Part shown: positions 22,028 to 33,900 of the stretch, piece by piece | Numbering within the stretch: position 1 is the stretch's first letter | How the letters are laid out: each line of letters starts with the position of its first letter | Assembly: GCF_023278565.1 (NCBI RefSeq) | Contig: NC_064673.1 | Location: forward strand, 2,046,001 to 2,110,000 | DNA length: 64,000 nucleotides | Direction of reading: 5' to 3' | Origin: Colletotrichum lupini | Lineage: Eukaryota; Ascomycota; Sordariomycetes; Glomerellales; Glomerellaceae | Translations under genes and position numbers: made by a program | Notes under the pieces: model-generated | The model's input: the letters and a program-made list of their open reading frames with translations, nothing else | Told to the model about the DNA's origin: nothing | Databases searched by the model: none

Positions 22028-22462
22028 TCTGCTAGCAGGGGTATCACCCTCTACCTCGATGTCCACTCCTACGGACAGTACATCCTTTGGCGTAAGTTCA
22101 TCCTCTCGATTAATCATGTGAGAGCACAGTTTTAACTCAAATGGTTATACATAGCTTATGGATATGATTGCAACTACGTCGCTCCCGATGACGCTGCGCT
22201 ACAAAGCATGGCTCAGCGCGGTGCGACCGCTATCCGTGGCGTTTCCGGCACCAGCTACACCATCGGCAATGCTTGCCGTGCTCTGTACGCGACCACAGGC
22301 GATAGTACCGACTACGTTCACGGCGTTGGCAAGTCCAAGTACACGTACACCATTGAGCTTAGAGACAGAGGAACCTACGGCTTTTCACTGCCGGCAAGTC
22401 AGATCTCGGCTACTGTGAAGGAGACCTGGGCTGGAGTTCTTGCCATGGCCCAAGCTGCATGA
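22028..22462 (+). pseudogene. Secreted zinc carboxypeptidase A (M14A), 3' part, displaced by Copia C2
   Basis: The exon resumes at 22028 in the phase left at 14441 (ASRGITLYLDVHSYGQYILW), an intron spans 22092-22154, and the last exon 22155-22462 ends TGA. It supplies the third Zn ligand, His in DVHSYGQ, the substrate pocket region PYGYDCNYVAPDDAALQSMA, GTSYTIGNACRALYATTGDS with Cys, and the catalytic Glu in TIELRDRGTYGF. It ends VLAMAQAA. No RIP-type damage is evident in either half, so inactivation is by insertion alone. Confidence 0.93.
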
Positions 22463-23553
22463 TGAAGGAACCACCTCGATCACAAGCCCACAAACATAAC
22501 TTGTGAAGGAGTGAGGCCTCACTTGTTTCAGACAGAGGAAAGTTGAGATAATTTTATAGCTTTGAAAGTATTCGTTGATCCAGCTCTGGAACTAATCAAG
22601 TTTGATATGATCGTTGACCTCTGCCCAAGATTCATCTAGATTTGCGTTTGCACTCGGGTGTTCGTCACTCGTCGAGGCGTGAAACGTATAAGTCAGAAGT
22701 TCCACCGAGGAGGATACCAGTCGAATGCTTGTCATGTCGCATTTGGTTTTGTGTTTCACAGATTTCAGTAAACGAGGCACAAATCTTCCAACTGAGAGTC
22801 ATTTAGGAACATGAAGGCTGCCAACTCAACTTGACCAAATCTCCTTCGTCAGGGTTTTGAAAATGTCCCCTTTATCCGCCGTGTTATCTAGTTTTTCACC
22901 GTATATCAAAAGCGTCTATGGGATGATGGTATCTGTATCCGATAACTTTCTAGCTCGTTTGAAGACTACCAAATATGCTACATGTACTAAGTACTTATGA
23001 AGGGTACAACGGGAAAATTCTATGACTTACTCATTTCCCTGGTTGGCACAACTAAGATAGAGGTATCTGCTAGCATACTAGCAGCTTTCAGTAATCAGGC
23101 GACCAGCTATCATCTCGGGGGTGGTATGTGTGGTAGGTGGTATGACATTCATGTGCGTCTGCAGAAGTGTGTATTTCGCAAGATCTTTCAGAAACATCCG
23201 AAACCATCAAAGATGATTGAGTGGGGGACCCTTCAGCTTAGCTTCCTACTCCATGACCACCAACCCAACAATTAGCACGGCCAAGTAATTCCAGCGCTTG
23301 GCTACTGAGTCAGGAGCAACATAGCTAGCACAATCACTGAGTACTGATCCGTGAAGACGAAGGCAAAGTCAAGCTGGTTCCAAAGCCACGGCACACATAT
23401 CATACTTGGTCTTAAAAGCCCAGGAATTGTCTTGCTATCTGTTTCAGCTGCCATGTTACATGATTGTATTCTCGAAGAGTGAAGCTACACTCAGATGACG
23501 TGACCGAGTAGTTGGAGTTGCATAGGCCATCTCTCGTCTAACCAGAGGGTAGT
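22463..23553. other. Intergenic region
   Basis: About 1.1 kb between convergent genes. One 92-codon frame at 22997-23275 has no recognisable feature, and I do not call it. No repeats seen. Confidence 0.55.
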
Positions 23554-25103
23554 CTACGAAGAGGGCTGCAGAATGATCCTTCTGTAGGTCACGAGAGGGA
23601 TATCTCTATTGTCCCGAACAGAGAGTATGAGATGCATCGTCTATCCATTCAAGGTCAGCATTGAACTCAAATCTCATTTGTTATCAAAGACTTTGAAATG
23701 CCATAACACAGATAAAGACTTGCCTGATTCTTGAGTGGCTCAACCCTCACGGCGCTGCCATCCGCAGTCAAGTTTGCGATATCCATGTTCTGACTGACCA
23801 AGGGAATAGTGAACCCTTCCAAGTCCCTACCAGTCGCTTCGCGATAATGGAACCATTCAAAAGACAGGGCATCGGAGTCTGGGTCCCAGCTCTCAGCCGC
23901 ATCAAAGACCAGGCTTTCACCAAACTGGTACTCAACTTGGAAACTTGACGGCCCGCAAGAGCCATTGACAACAGCGACCGGCTGGTGGTTGTTTTCGCCA
24001 AATTCCCCGTTGACAGTCCACTGCATCCGGGAAGCAAAATCGTGCTGAAAATCCTCTCTCCATCGCCAAATGGTCGCGTATTTGCTTGAGAACGCCTCCC
24101 CATTCGCGCCACGGACATAATCCGCAGTATCGCTGTACAACCTGCGGCCCCCATCTGCTGTAGATGTGTCTAGCAAGGAGTACCGGCCGCCCCAACCACC
24201 CCACTGAGGATTGTCAATATCTCCGAGTCCATTTTGGACGAGGGACAAAAAGGCAGGGGTGTCGCCCTCCATGATGAAGGTCCAGTTGAGGTAGTGCGAA
24301 CCTAGAGGTCCGATGCGGATGTGCTTCTGCAGCCAATCGTTGGAGACAATTTCAGTGTTCGGACCGCCTTTATCAAAGTGGCGATACTCTTCTCCCGAAA
24401 TGCCGATCCAAGTCGGTTGCGTGTATTCGTTCCAGCCGTGAAGAGAGACAATGTAGAACAATTTGGGGAACCGATCGCGAATCCAAGGCCCGGCATCATC
24501 TTGGTCTGAGATTGAGTAGACTCGGAGAGTGTCAACGAATTTGCTGACAGCATCAGCCTCGCGCGTTGACGAAACGTGTTGGAGGGCTTCAGCCAGAACA
24601 GCTGCTCCGCCCCAGACTGACACCCATAGCGGATCAGTGTCGCTCGATTCGTCGGCGGCTTGGACTAGTGCTACAGCTGCGCTGCTCAAGTTGTTCTGCT
24701 TGAGGGACGCAAGACCATAAGCCGCGTGGCCACTGGACACCTTGCCCAAAAGATCCTCGGCCGAGGGATACGTAGCGTCGGCAGGTACATTGCTGTTGAG
24801 GTTATCGACCACCTCGCCATACCCTCGGATGACCTCCTGGATGGTATCGGCATCCGTACGGTTTCGCAGCCAGGTCGAAGTTATCGCTGCAATGCCTTGG
24901 ACGTCTAACTCGTTTGCGTAGGTAAGGAAACGGACGAGGCTCATCTGGTCGTCTTGTTCATTGCTCATGTCGGTGAGGACAAAAACACGGTGCTTGTGTT
25001 CGTATCGAGAGGACTCGCATTGTTTGCTGGCAAAGACCAGAGACGCAAAGATCGAGAAGAGGAAGTAAGCCAGCCAGAATGGCTGATTCCATGTGGGCGT
25101 CAT
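23554..25103 (-). CDS. DUF1593 secreted protein (cellulose-binding/nucleoside-hydrolase-like fold)
   Basis: The main exon 23724-25103 and a terminal exon 23640-23554 give 488 residues. The start at 25103 (MTPTWNQPFW) is chosen because it begins a signal peptide (LAYFLFSIFASLVFA). An upstream in-frame Met exists but would bury it. The core begins HRVFVLTDMSNEQDDQMSLV, an Asp-rich metal-site pattern as in nucleoside hydrolases, and continues with TWLRNRTDADTIQEVIRGYG, DPLWVSVWGGAAVLAEAL, DNPQWGGWGGRYSL and an Ig-like DUF1593 C-terminal part (WDPDSDALSFEWFHYREATG). The last exon adds TMHLILSVRD...PLVTYRRIIL, the normal family ending. It needs a GC-AG intron (AG|GCAAGT donor, 23641-23723). The function in fungi is not established; it is probably an extracellular glycan- or nucleoside-related hydrolase. 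Confidence 0.88.
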
Positions 25104-26074
25104 GACGAAGAGACTAGCCGGATGCGAGAACAAGTTTAGGTCTGAGTCTTGCAACAGACTGCTGGTAATTGAGTGCTTGTTTCGATCTAAGGTCTTCGCG
25201 TTGAGCAAGTCTGTGTCCTCGAGCCAAGTAAGGTTAAAATATAACCTTGGAGTGTATAAGGTTCCCCACTGCAAGGGATACCAATACTCTTTTGGGGCTA
25301 AGAAATCGGGTCGTCAACAGTAGAGCTGCTTTATAGGCAACTTGTGCCGATCAAGCATCAGATCGAACACTATCATGACTGCGTTTAGAGGTGATTGCTG
25401 CCCACATACGATCTCTTTTACATAAATCAAGTGGTTCGACTTGACCGATCGAGTAGCCAGCCAGTAAACCTCTACCTCGCTTTCCACATACAATGCCCCC
25501 GTGGATATTATGCCTGCAAGCAGCTCAGGGTTACATTACATGACAATCGAGTACAGATGGTGCACCCCGCCAAACGCGGGGTATACGCGTATTAAGTACC
25601 CCGGATCCGTAAAAGAGGCAATACAGAGTGCTTATGATTTCCTACTTTGGCCAACCAGGGCTTCAGTTACGTGATGGCCCAAGACCTTAAGCGGGCTCTC
25701 CGGAGTCGAATCCTGCCGTCTAGAATCCTTGTTTAACTCTGCGATTGGTGTCTGCCCCCATTATACAACCTGGTGTGGGACACCGTGAGCCTCCGCGGAG
25801 AAGCTCGGAAGCCGGTCCCCGGAGTCAAGACGACCGATCATTTGTCAAATTTCACGCCGTTGATTGCTGCACGTGAGGGTTTCTCATGCTTGACGATTTC
25901 AAGTCCTAACATCGAATCCATTTTCATATTGTAAAGCCACGACTTGAAGACAATAACATGATGGTTCGATGAAGTGTCCCCCATGTCAAAAGGGTTCATT
26001 TACCCGAGTGTCGTCAATACAATAATTCTGTATCTATGATTACTACGCCCAGAAATTGAACCATTGGGTAATCT
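25104..26074. other. Intergenic region
   Basis: Upstream region of the DUF1593 gene and 3' flank of the oxidoreductase. A GC-rich hairpin-like segment (CCCCGC CAAA CGCGGGG) occurs near 25565-25582. A tRNA-like fragment near 25670-25725 is too incomplete to call. Confidence 0.5.
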
Positions 26075-27483
26075 TTACTTCCATGCGATAGTCGCTCCAG
26101 AGTTGTGAGATTCCCTTGCGAGTTCGATAATCCTGATCGCATCTCGAGACTGCCTCGCCTTGACCTCCAATTCGGCTTTACCGTTGATGGCATCTGCGAG
26201 ATTCTCATAAATGCCCAGCCACCGGCCCGTTATAGTTGGGACTCGCCCAACATACTTCCTTGTCGCCTCATCGAACTTCTGGTCCTTACGGTACTCCTTG
26301 TATGTCGTCAAGGTGCCGTAAACCTCCGCAGACTCTTCGCCGAAGCCAGGCTCCAATGGTTTGCGACCCTCTGCAATCTGCTCTTCTTGAGGGCATGTGC
26401 TTCTTTGTTGGAACTGAGAGAACCGATTAGTCAATCAAACTCTTCTTGTAGACCTTGTTGCAACTCCAGAAGCAGACTTACCTTGAGCCAAGAGCCCTTG
26501 GTGCCTCGAATGAAGTGCTTCAACTGTTGCGACATGGGCGTGGTGACTGATGTCTTCACAGTGACAAGGAGGTCTTTCTGAGGCCCTTCGTATTGCAGGA
26601 TAATTGTGAAAGAGTCCTCAACCTCGCTCTCAATGCCTCTTTGAGCTCTGAAGAAGCCTGTTACGGACTTGGGACGACCGAACAGCGTGACAGCCTGGTC
26701 AATACTGTGTGTTCCTAAGAGGATGCGAAGTTGCAGTTAGACAAGGGTGATCAAAGTTGAGCGAAAGATCCAAGAAATGCATACCCAGACCAAAGGCCAT
26801 GCCATCTCCAGGAGTGTACTCCTTTTTCGTCATTCCAGAGAGCCAAGGAGGCGACTCGAAGTCATAGTGAATTTCTGCCTCTTTGATATCGCCCAACGCA
26901 TCCTCTTTGATGAGTTTTCTCAACGTCTGGAAATCGCCATCCTGATTTTTTCTAAGCACCTGCGCAGAGACATAATAGGGGCGAAACAATCATGAATGAG
27001 AAGGCACTTACCCATCTCCGGTTTTGGAAACAGGAGAGAATCAGTCCCTTGCTCTCTGCAAGCTCGATGACATGGTCTGCTTCCTCGGACGATCTCGCAA
27101 ATGGCTTCTCGGCAATTGCTGTGAGCGGCAGTCAGATTCAACATCATGATGCGGAGAGTCTGGGCTCCGGGTTAGGACATACCATGTTTTCCAGCTCGCA
27201 AGGCTTTCTCAGCAAACGAAGCATGAGTGTCCGTATGTGTTGCGACAACGATAAGTTGTGTATCAGGATCAGCAAAGAACTCCTCCTCTGTGCGATAGTG
27301 CCTGATATTAGGGAAGTCGACTTTGCAGTGGGAGCCAGGTGCCGCCGAAGACAGGTCTTTGGGAGCCTCTGCTCGTTGAAGGATGGCGATCACTTGGTAG
27401 TCATTATTGGCGGTGATGAAGGGCAGGTGGAAGTTCTTGGCGGCGAAGCCATAGCCCACAACACCAACTTTGATGGTGGACAT
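26075..27483 (-). CDS. Gfo/Idh/MocA-family NAD(P)-dependent oxidoreductase
   Basis: Five exons (27183-27483, 27012-27118, 26785-26941, 26482-26714, 26075-26413) joined by GT-AG introns give 378 residues. The start is MSTIKVGVVGYGFAAKNFHL, a Rossmann fold with the glycine-rich nucleotide loop at residues 6-14. Also visible are VVATHTDTHASFAEKALRAG, the catalytic-site EKP (AIAEKPFARS, about residue 105), SCFQNRRWDGDFQTLRKLI, GLGTHSIDQAVTLFGRP with the conserved H and D, and a C-terminal GFO_IDH_MocA_C domain ending ATIAWK. The family oxidises or reduces sugars, inositols and related compounds in the cytosol; the substrate cannot be read from sequence. All exon joins are in phase and no damage is seen. 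Confidence 0.93.
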
Positions 27484-28837
27484 GATGAAGGTGAGAAGTC
27501 TGTCGCTTCGGTGGAAGTTGCAACGTGATACCGTACTGAGCAACGTGAATTCGAACGTAGGAACGAGCGCAAGCTTTCCGCATGGAAATTCTGGCTTCAC
27601 AGATAATGAGCGTCTGATGAACAAGGTATTTATGTCATGACCGTGGTGCGGGGCACCGTCGTAATTAAGCCCGGCGATATTGGAGGATGGGCTTGGGGGA
27701 ATTGGCGCAACGCCAAAGCCGATACTCCGCGGGTATACTCCACAACGGCACTTGCAACTCGAAGTCTCAAACACACCTCTCGACGCTTTTGAAGTCAGAT
27801 TACTAATTGAGTGTGTCTACAATTTTGGCGTTGAGCGCGCGATTCTACTAACTGTGAAGAGGTCAATCTACATATAGGTACTAGCACGGTGCAGCAGACG
27901 ACGTCGATGTCTCTCTCTGCCAAGCTGTCTGGCAAAGCGATCCACACTGGCAACGTCCAACTGTTAAACTTGCCTAAAGAAGCAGGTCACTGATGTCATG
28001 AATGGATGACAACTTGGCCATATCCGATGATCAACCGGCATAATACTCATAACCCAACATCAGTCGACCATATTGCGATGCATGGCGAAGCGAAACCTGT
28101 TCGCAGAAGTTGTGGCTTGTTTCGAATGTCCGGCTCTTGAAGATAATCATAGTCATTTTTCAGTCGTTGATACATGTATTAGTGGCTTCTGACCATTAAG
28201 GAGATTTGTAGGTACTGAGTGATTGCTGGCAAAGGCGTCGCCGTCTTATGTTCTCATCGATGGCTGCCCGCCTGTAGATCTCGGCAGATCTACAATTGCG
28301 AGGACATCACATTGTCGCTGCTTCATCTAGGCATAGGTGCCTGTGAGTTGCTCCTCCTATGCGTAGCGTAAAAGTCGTACGCGGTGGCTGAGTATTTCCA
28401 CAGACAAGTAGACAGCCTCATGTCAGCATCAGACATCATGACAAGATTGTGGCATTGTCACAAACTTGGAAATTCCCCCAGCGGCCTTAAGGGGCTCTGG
28501 TACTTGACTTCAGAGGCCTGCGCGCTATCGAATCCCAATTTTAGCGATTAACCTAGGGCTCCTTCTAGCGCGCGATATCTTTTCAGGGCTACAATCCCCT
28601 ATTACAGATGTATCTAGTGCACGCCGACTCAAGGACACATCACGCATCCAAATCTAAGGCTGTACCTGAACAGAGCCCTAGGGCGCCCAGTAATTTATAC
28701 CGTCGACATTCGCAAAGTACACAGCTGTAAAAGAAATACATTTAAGAGGCACAGACCGCGAGCCTTTGAAGATGACTTATGTCACTGCTGTTCTACCTAC
28801 TATCAAGAATAAAATCCATAACCAGTATTTAGTAGTT
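27484..28837. other. Intergenic region
   Basis: About 1.35 kb without a supported gene. It includes the promoter of the oxidoreductase and the 3' flank of the NLP gene. A degenerate tRNA-like stretch lies near 28477-28555 (see rejected items). Confidence 0.5.
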
Positions 28838-29876
28838 TTACTGCCTCTTGTAGGGAGTAGGTGTGTAAGTGGGATCCGCCGGGAAGGAAGAGATAGGAAT
28901 CTCTGGTCCATCTTCCACAGGGTCAGTGTTTGGGTCTCTTGATACGCCCGTGGAGGAAGCCTCCGGTGTTGAAGGCGTAGTGGGGGTCGCAATAATCCCG
29001 CAGTTCGTGTCAGGCTCGGCCGGAAGATTGGCGTAAAAGTCCGCGATGTAAGCTGCGTCAAGAGAGGCTTGAATGTTGGCATCGGTGAATGGACAGCGGG
29101 CATGTTCGTAACGGAAGGCCTTGAACTGCGACGTGGCCGCCGGCGACAGCTTACTCCAGCTAATCAGCGGCGGGCTGAGTCCGTACTGAGCATTGTTTGC
29201 CGAAGGGAAGACGTTGACCTGGCCGTCGTAACCCACGATGGCGTGAGTGTTGGTAGCGCCTGTTTCGCTGTCTCCAGAGGCAAAGATCGTCGACGTGGTA
29301 AGGCCTTTGTCGTATGTCTCTGTACCGGTGGAATAGCTGATGCCCGCAATATCGTAGTTGCCAGCAGCGGCGTTGCAGGTCTCGGTGTGTAGCCAGACCA
29401 CTGTAGTGAGGTACCAATGCCTGTGGTTCTCGGTCTTGGTCTGGATCTTGGGAAGATACCACGAGTAGAGAACGGCCGGACGCCCATTCGAGGTTCCAAC
29501 TCGGGAGTAGATTTGACCCTTGGCAGAGTCCCGACAATCACCTCCACTCTTGCCCGTAGGTTTGAGGCCGCGCCTGGAGAGAGGATCGATGAGAACGAAG
29601 CCAACGGAAGACAAGTCGAGAGGACACGTAACCGTGGAAGCCATCTTTATCCACAGCTGCATACGGGAAGCATCCGCTACCGTCGTTCAGCCAAGGCTTG
29701 AAACGAAGTTCGATGTCGCCTGGGGTGCCATCGGCCGTTTGCTGCTGAAAAGCCGCAATTTGGTCATGGTTCTTCCACTGATTATTCAAGGAAACGTCCT
29801 TCTCCCGTGGCGACAGGACTGCGCCAGCCGTCAGCGTGGCTAGTCCAAGCAAAGACGAGAAAAACGAGTGGCGCAT
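28838..29876 (-). CDS. Necrosis-inducing-like protein (NPP1/NLP family), degenerate signature; possible pseudogene
   Basis: The first coding segment starts at 29876 with a signal peptide (MRHSFFSSLLGLATLTAGAV) and NLP features: HDQIAAFQQQTADG, ELRFKPWL, SGCFPYAAVD. The second, 29573 down to 28838, has GLKPTGKSGGDCRDS, QIYSRVGTSNGRPAVLYSWY, TVVWL, HAIVGYDGQVNVFPSANN, PLISWSKLSP and ARCPFTDANIQASLDAAYI, then a Ser/Thr/Pro-rich tail of about 45 residues. In the family a GHRHDWE heptapeptide binds the metal ion needed for membrane damage. Here the site reads NHRHWYL, so the Asp and Glu are gone and cytolytic activity is unlikely. The segments that homology would join are out of frame at the only GT-AG pair beside them. 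An in-frame splice exists but drops the conserved AVD stretch. The gene is thus either spliced to a shortened product or broken. Confidence 0.75.
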
Positions 29877-30691
29877 AATTAGTGGCTATGATATTAACGA
29901 AAGACGAGAGCCGAGTGATGTTGGTTCTTTCAAGCCTAGCCTGGGGAAGAAAGCAAGATCATATAGCCTACTCAACCACCCCCAGCGACGGAGTTGTCGG
30001 TTCCTTGATCTTTGCAAACAAGAGAGCGATTTGACATCGGAGAAACCGAACACTGCTTGACAACAGTTGACTCGTTGAGCCTGCAACTGGGCCAGTTAAT
30101 TAAACATGGTAGTTCATGTAAATAGAATTTACAATTCACAACGCAGTTGGGACATGTTCGTCCCGTCTCTTCCATGCCTAGGATCTACAACATCGTGCCA
30201 AATATAGTGAACTGGCCTGACTCAGTGCATTCAATGTCCCACTTGCTGAGATCCACGACGACCCAAAGCGCTCTTTCTTTCGCAACCAAATGCAACTGGC
30301 AACTGACTGCAAGAGACTGTGGAAAGGGATCGGAATATTGAAGTCGAAGTGATAGCTCACATCAAGCGATTCAGCAAGGGAGTTCCGAGTTGACAACCCA
30401 CCATTAGTCTATATGCATAAACAACACAAGCTCTTCAATTTTCTGTGACCAAGACCTGCCCCACTATATTCTCCTATTCCTCAAGAAACAGGACTGATTA
30501 AGGTTTCGGTGTGCCCGACAACTCTTTGTGGCGATCAAGTTCAGAGAATGAGGATATATACCCTATCATTGAACAAGTATCTCCATGTAGTAGATGTCAA
30601 GAAACCAGCTCTTCAATTCGCCTCTACATACAGCCTGCCATCGCGCAGCCAACACTCATTGGCTTAATTTGTATTACACTCGCTTATCAAA
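29877..30691. other. Intergenic region
   Basis: Promoter side of the NLP gene and of the secreted-protein gene (divergent pair, about 0.8 kb apart). Short frames only; no supported gene. Confidence 0.55.
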
Positions 30692-30748
30692 ATGCTTTCA
30701 AGTCATTTCCCTGCCATTCTTCTGGCACTCGGCTCCATTGTGACCCTA
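30692..30748 (+). CDS. Small secreted protein, exon 1 (signal peptide)
   Basis: ATG at 30692 begins MLSSHFPAILLALGSIVTL, a clear hydrophobic signal segment of 19 codons ending in phase 0 at a GTATGT donor (30749). Exon 2 at 38529 resumes in phase 0 after ...CCCATGCAG. The intron without the transposon would be about 160 nt. Joined, the N-terminus reads SIVTLGNRAYAVDAE with an AYA-V signal-peptidase-like site. Copia C3 sits inside this intron beside a TACTAA-like branch point. Confidence 0.65.
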
Positions 30749-30805
30749 GTATGTTGCCCCAGGACAAAAGATCTCCACTCTCAACCGGGGCATCATCTTA
30801 CTAAA

Positions 30806-30810
30806 GTAAT
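30806..30810. repeat. Target site duplication GTAAT, left copy (C3)
   Basis: GTAAT precedes TGTCACGAG of the left LTR and recurs after the right LTR at 38428-38432. Confidence 0.95.
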
Positions 30811-30987
30811 TGTCACGAGTTATAGCACGCAGCAATGGGCATACGGAGTGTAGTAAAAGTGGCTTAATTATTAAAGTGGAAATAGATAAAAAGAAAAGGT
30901 CTATATATACAATATCTAAGATAGATACGTGATTTAGCACGTAACGGGCACTTTATAAGGTACGATTACTATCCCTATTACGTAATA
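30811..30987 (-). repeat. 3' LTR of Copia C3 (177 bp)
   Basis: Begins TGTCACGAGT and ends TTACGTAATA (CA end mutated to TA). The polypurine-tract remnant follows on its inner side. Confidence 0.92.
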
Positions 30988-33900
30988 TACCCCCTAATTA
31001 CTACTGCTAGGGAGCTATTATACCTAAAATAAAATCTCTAAATACCCTTATAAAGGCCTAATTTAGTTAAATATAAATAAAAGAAAAATAAGCGCAAGGG
31101 ATACGCGTCTTTTAAACTACGTTTATTATAAATATATCCTTTTATTTAAAATAAATAGAATCCTAACTTAGAATAGCGCGTATTTTACTACTTTTAGTAT
31201 ATAAATTACTAAGGGCGAGGCTACTTAGCTACTTTATATATATTTAAATTCTCGCGGCGTTACTTAGTTATTATTTTTCTTTTTCTTTTTAACTTTTCGT
31301 AATTATTATAAATACCCCCCTTTACTACGCGCGTGCGCTTATATTATTAAATCGTTTATTAATTTTATTTTAAATATAAATATTTAATATATTTAAAAAG
31401 AATAATAAGTTTTACGTAATTTCTATAATACTTCTTATATACGTATTATATAGTTTATTAAGAGTTTAGATAAGTAATAATATTAACGAGCCCCTTTAAG
31501 TTATTACTCCCTCTTATAACCTCTTATTTACTTATTAAAGCCCGGTTACTAAGCTCTCCCTCTTTAGCTAAGAGGATATTAAAGTTATTAATTAAAACGC
31601 CGAGGACTTTATTAAGTTCGAGGCTCTTTTTAATAGCCGTAATAAGGGTAATAATAAAATAAATAGTAGTAATAAGAGCTCTAACGGGCTTTTACTTATC
31701 CCCCCCTCGGAGTTTAAAAATAAGGATAAAATTAGTTTAAATAATAAGCTTTTTAAAAAGGGTATATTATATATTTATTATTTTAAGAGTTTATATTTAA
31801 TATTATTCTAAAGTTTAAAAAACGTAAGGCTAGCTCTTTTTAAAAAAGTAATAAAAAATAAAAAAGAACGCTAAGAAGCTAAAGTACCCCCCGTAATAAG
31901 TATAGTTCTTTTTACTACTTTAGGCCTATTTAACGTATACTTAGTCCTTAAAAAGCTTAAGGGAGAGGCTCTTAAGGAACGGGAGATCTAGTACTTACTC
32001 TATTTTAAAGTAGCCTTTTAGTATACTAATATTAAGGATAATAATCGTTATTTTATAAAAAATAATAACTAATATGCGCACTACTTTAACGGCCGTTTAG
32101 CTAAAAGGTATATTAATATACTGGTCGTTTTATAATTAATAACCTAGGCCCTTACTAAAACTATTATAAGTAGCGCTCCCTTTTTCGTAAGTATATTATC
32201 CTTTTTTATTTTTAAAAAGCGCACTTCTAACTATAGTTTTAGTAAAATATTACTAAGCTTCGTAGTATTATTTACTAAATATATAATAACTAGAGGATAT
32301 ATAAGAACTATATCGGCTTTTATATAGAGGACTTCCTTAACGCGCGCCCCCGGTCCTCTTTTATATTTATTATAATTATTTATAACTAACCTCTTATTGC
32401 GCTACTTATTTCTATATTTTAAGTTATTAACTTAATAGTTATTCCGGCTCTTACGCCCCCCGCTACCCCCGCTGTTCTTAATTTTATAAATTTCGAAATA
32501 TATAAAACGCGTTTCTTAGTACGTATATTAACCCTCTTTTTTAATAACGCTATATTCTTAGTAATTACGTACTTTATAAACTAAGAGTTTAAATAATAAG
32601 TATAAGCCCAGGTCTTATTTTTATATATATATACCCTATAAGGTAAGGTTATTTTAAAAGTTTAGGCTTTTAGGCTATAAAAGGTTTTTATTTTATTTAT
32701 TTTAAGCCTCTAGGCCGCACTCTGGGTTCTATTTATTATCTATTTTTAGGTATTAAGTTTTTTTAAGCGTAGCTTAAATTAATTATTTTTAACTATTTTA
32801 ATTATTTATAATAGCTTCTTGCGTATTATAAAAGTTAAGAAGTATACGGAAATGTTTAAACTTAGCTTATAAAAGGTTTTTAGTAAGTCTATTTATTAAT
32901 ATATTTTTTATTAATATATAAATAATCTCGAAGCTACCTCTAGTATATTCTTATTTTAGTTATATATTTTATATATTAATATAATAAAGTTAAGTAACTA
33001 TTCTTTCTCTTTCCCTTATAACGAGTTAAATCGTTTATTAATTATTATAGTTAACTAACTATACTTCTCTTAGGTTAAGGGTAATATCCTTAAAAAGGCG
33101 CTTTAGAGCTATAGTCTTTTTTATAGTTTTTTTAAAATAAAAAAGCTTAGCTTCGGTAGTTAACGTCGTAACCGTTACTTAGCGTACTAATTTCTATTAA
33201 ATTAGGCCGCTAAAAAAGAATATTATATATCCCTAAAATAATCGTCGTATTACCTCGTTATTTATAAAACTAATATCTCTAGCTAGAAATAATAATTACG
33301 TACTTAGTATACTATTATAATAAAGCGCAAAATATCTCGTTATATAGAGATATCGGATATAGTAATTAATTACTTTAATATAAGTTATACTTAAGTTAGT
33401 GAAGAACCGTAATAATTATAAATAAGCAAAGGCAACGTCTAGTTTAATTATAATAGCTATATAAAGTACACTCCTAACTTTCTTTTAGTAACTCTTTATT
33501 TCCTCCTTTATTACTTACCCCTCGTTTAGTTTCAACTCTTCCTAAAGAAGAGGGGTAGCTAAATATAATAAATTTATAAAATCGAAGCGCTTAGTAACTC
33601 GCTTAATATATACGTTATAAATAAAATAAACTTTACGAATAGTACGGTTTTATAAAATCCGCACTCTAAAAAAGTAATTAATCGGTCTATTCTCTTTAAA
33701 ATTAATATATTCTTTTATATTATTAACGATCCCCTAAGCCGCCTTTTAGTTATCTTAATAATATAGAATAATAAAGTTATCGATATAAAATACTAGTATT
33801 ACTTTCCTATTTACGGTTTAATAAATATAAATCTCCTCGTAATTATATATTATATTTATATTACGGAGTATAAAAATAAAAGTTTAGAACTAGAGAATTA

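Noticed and set aside
22997..23275. 92-codon frame starting MKGTTGKFYD
   Set aside because: No domain, signal peptide or splice support. Chance frame.
25665..25730. tRNA-like fragment (A-box-like GATGGCCCAAG, B-box-like GTCGAATCC)
   Set aside because: The spacing between the boxes is too short for a tRNA, the T-arm does not pair, and no anticodon arm is present. At most a relic.
28477..28560. Second tRNA-like stretch ending TATCGAATCCC
   Set aside because: No acceptor stem and no paired T-arm could be formed. It may be an old tRNA-derived repeat, but I cannot support it.
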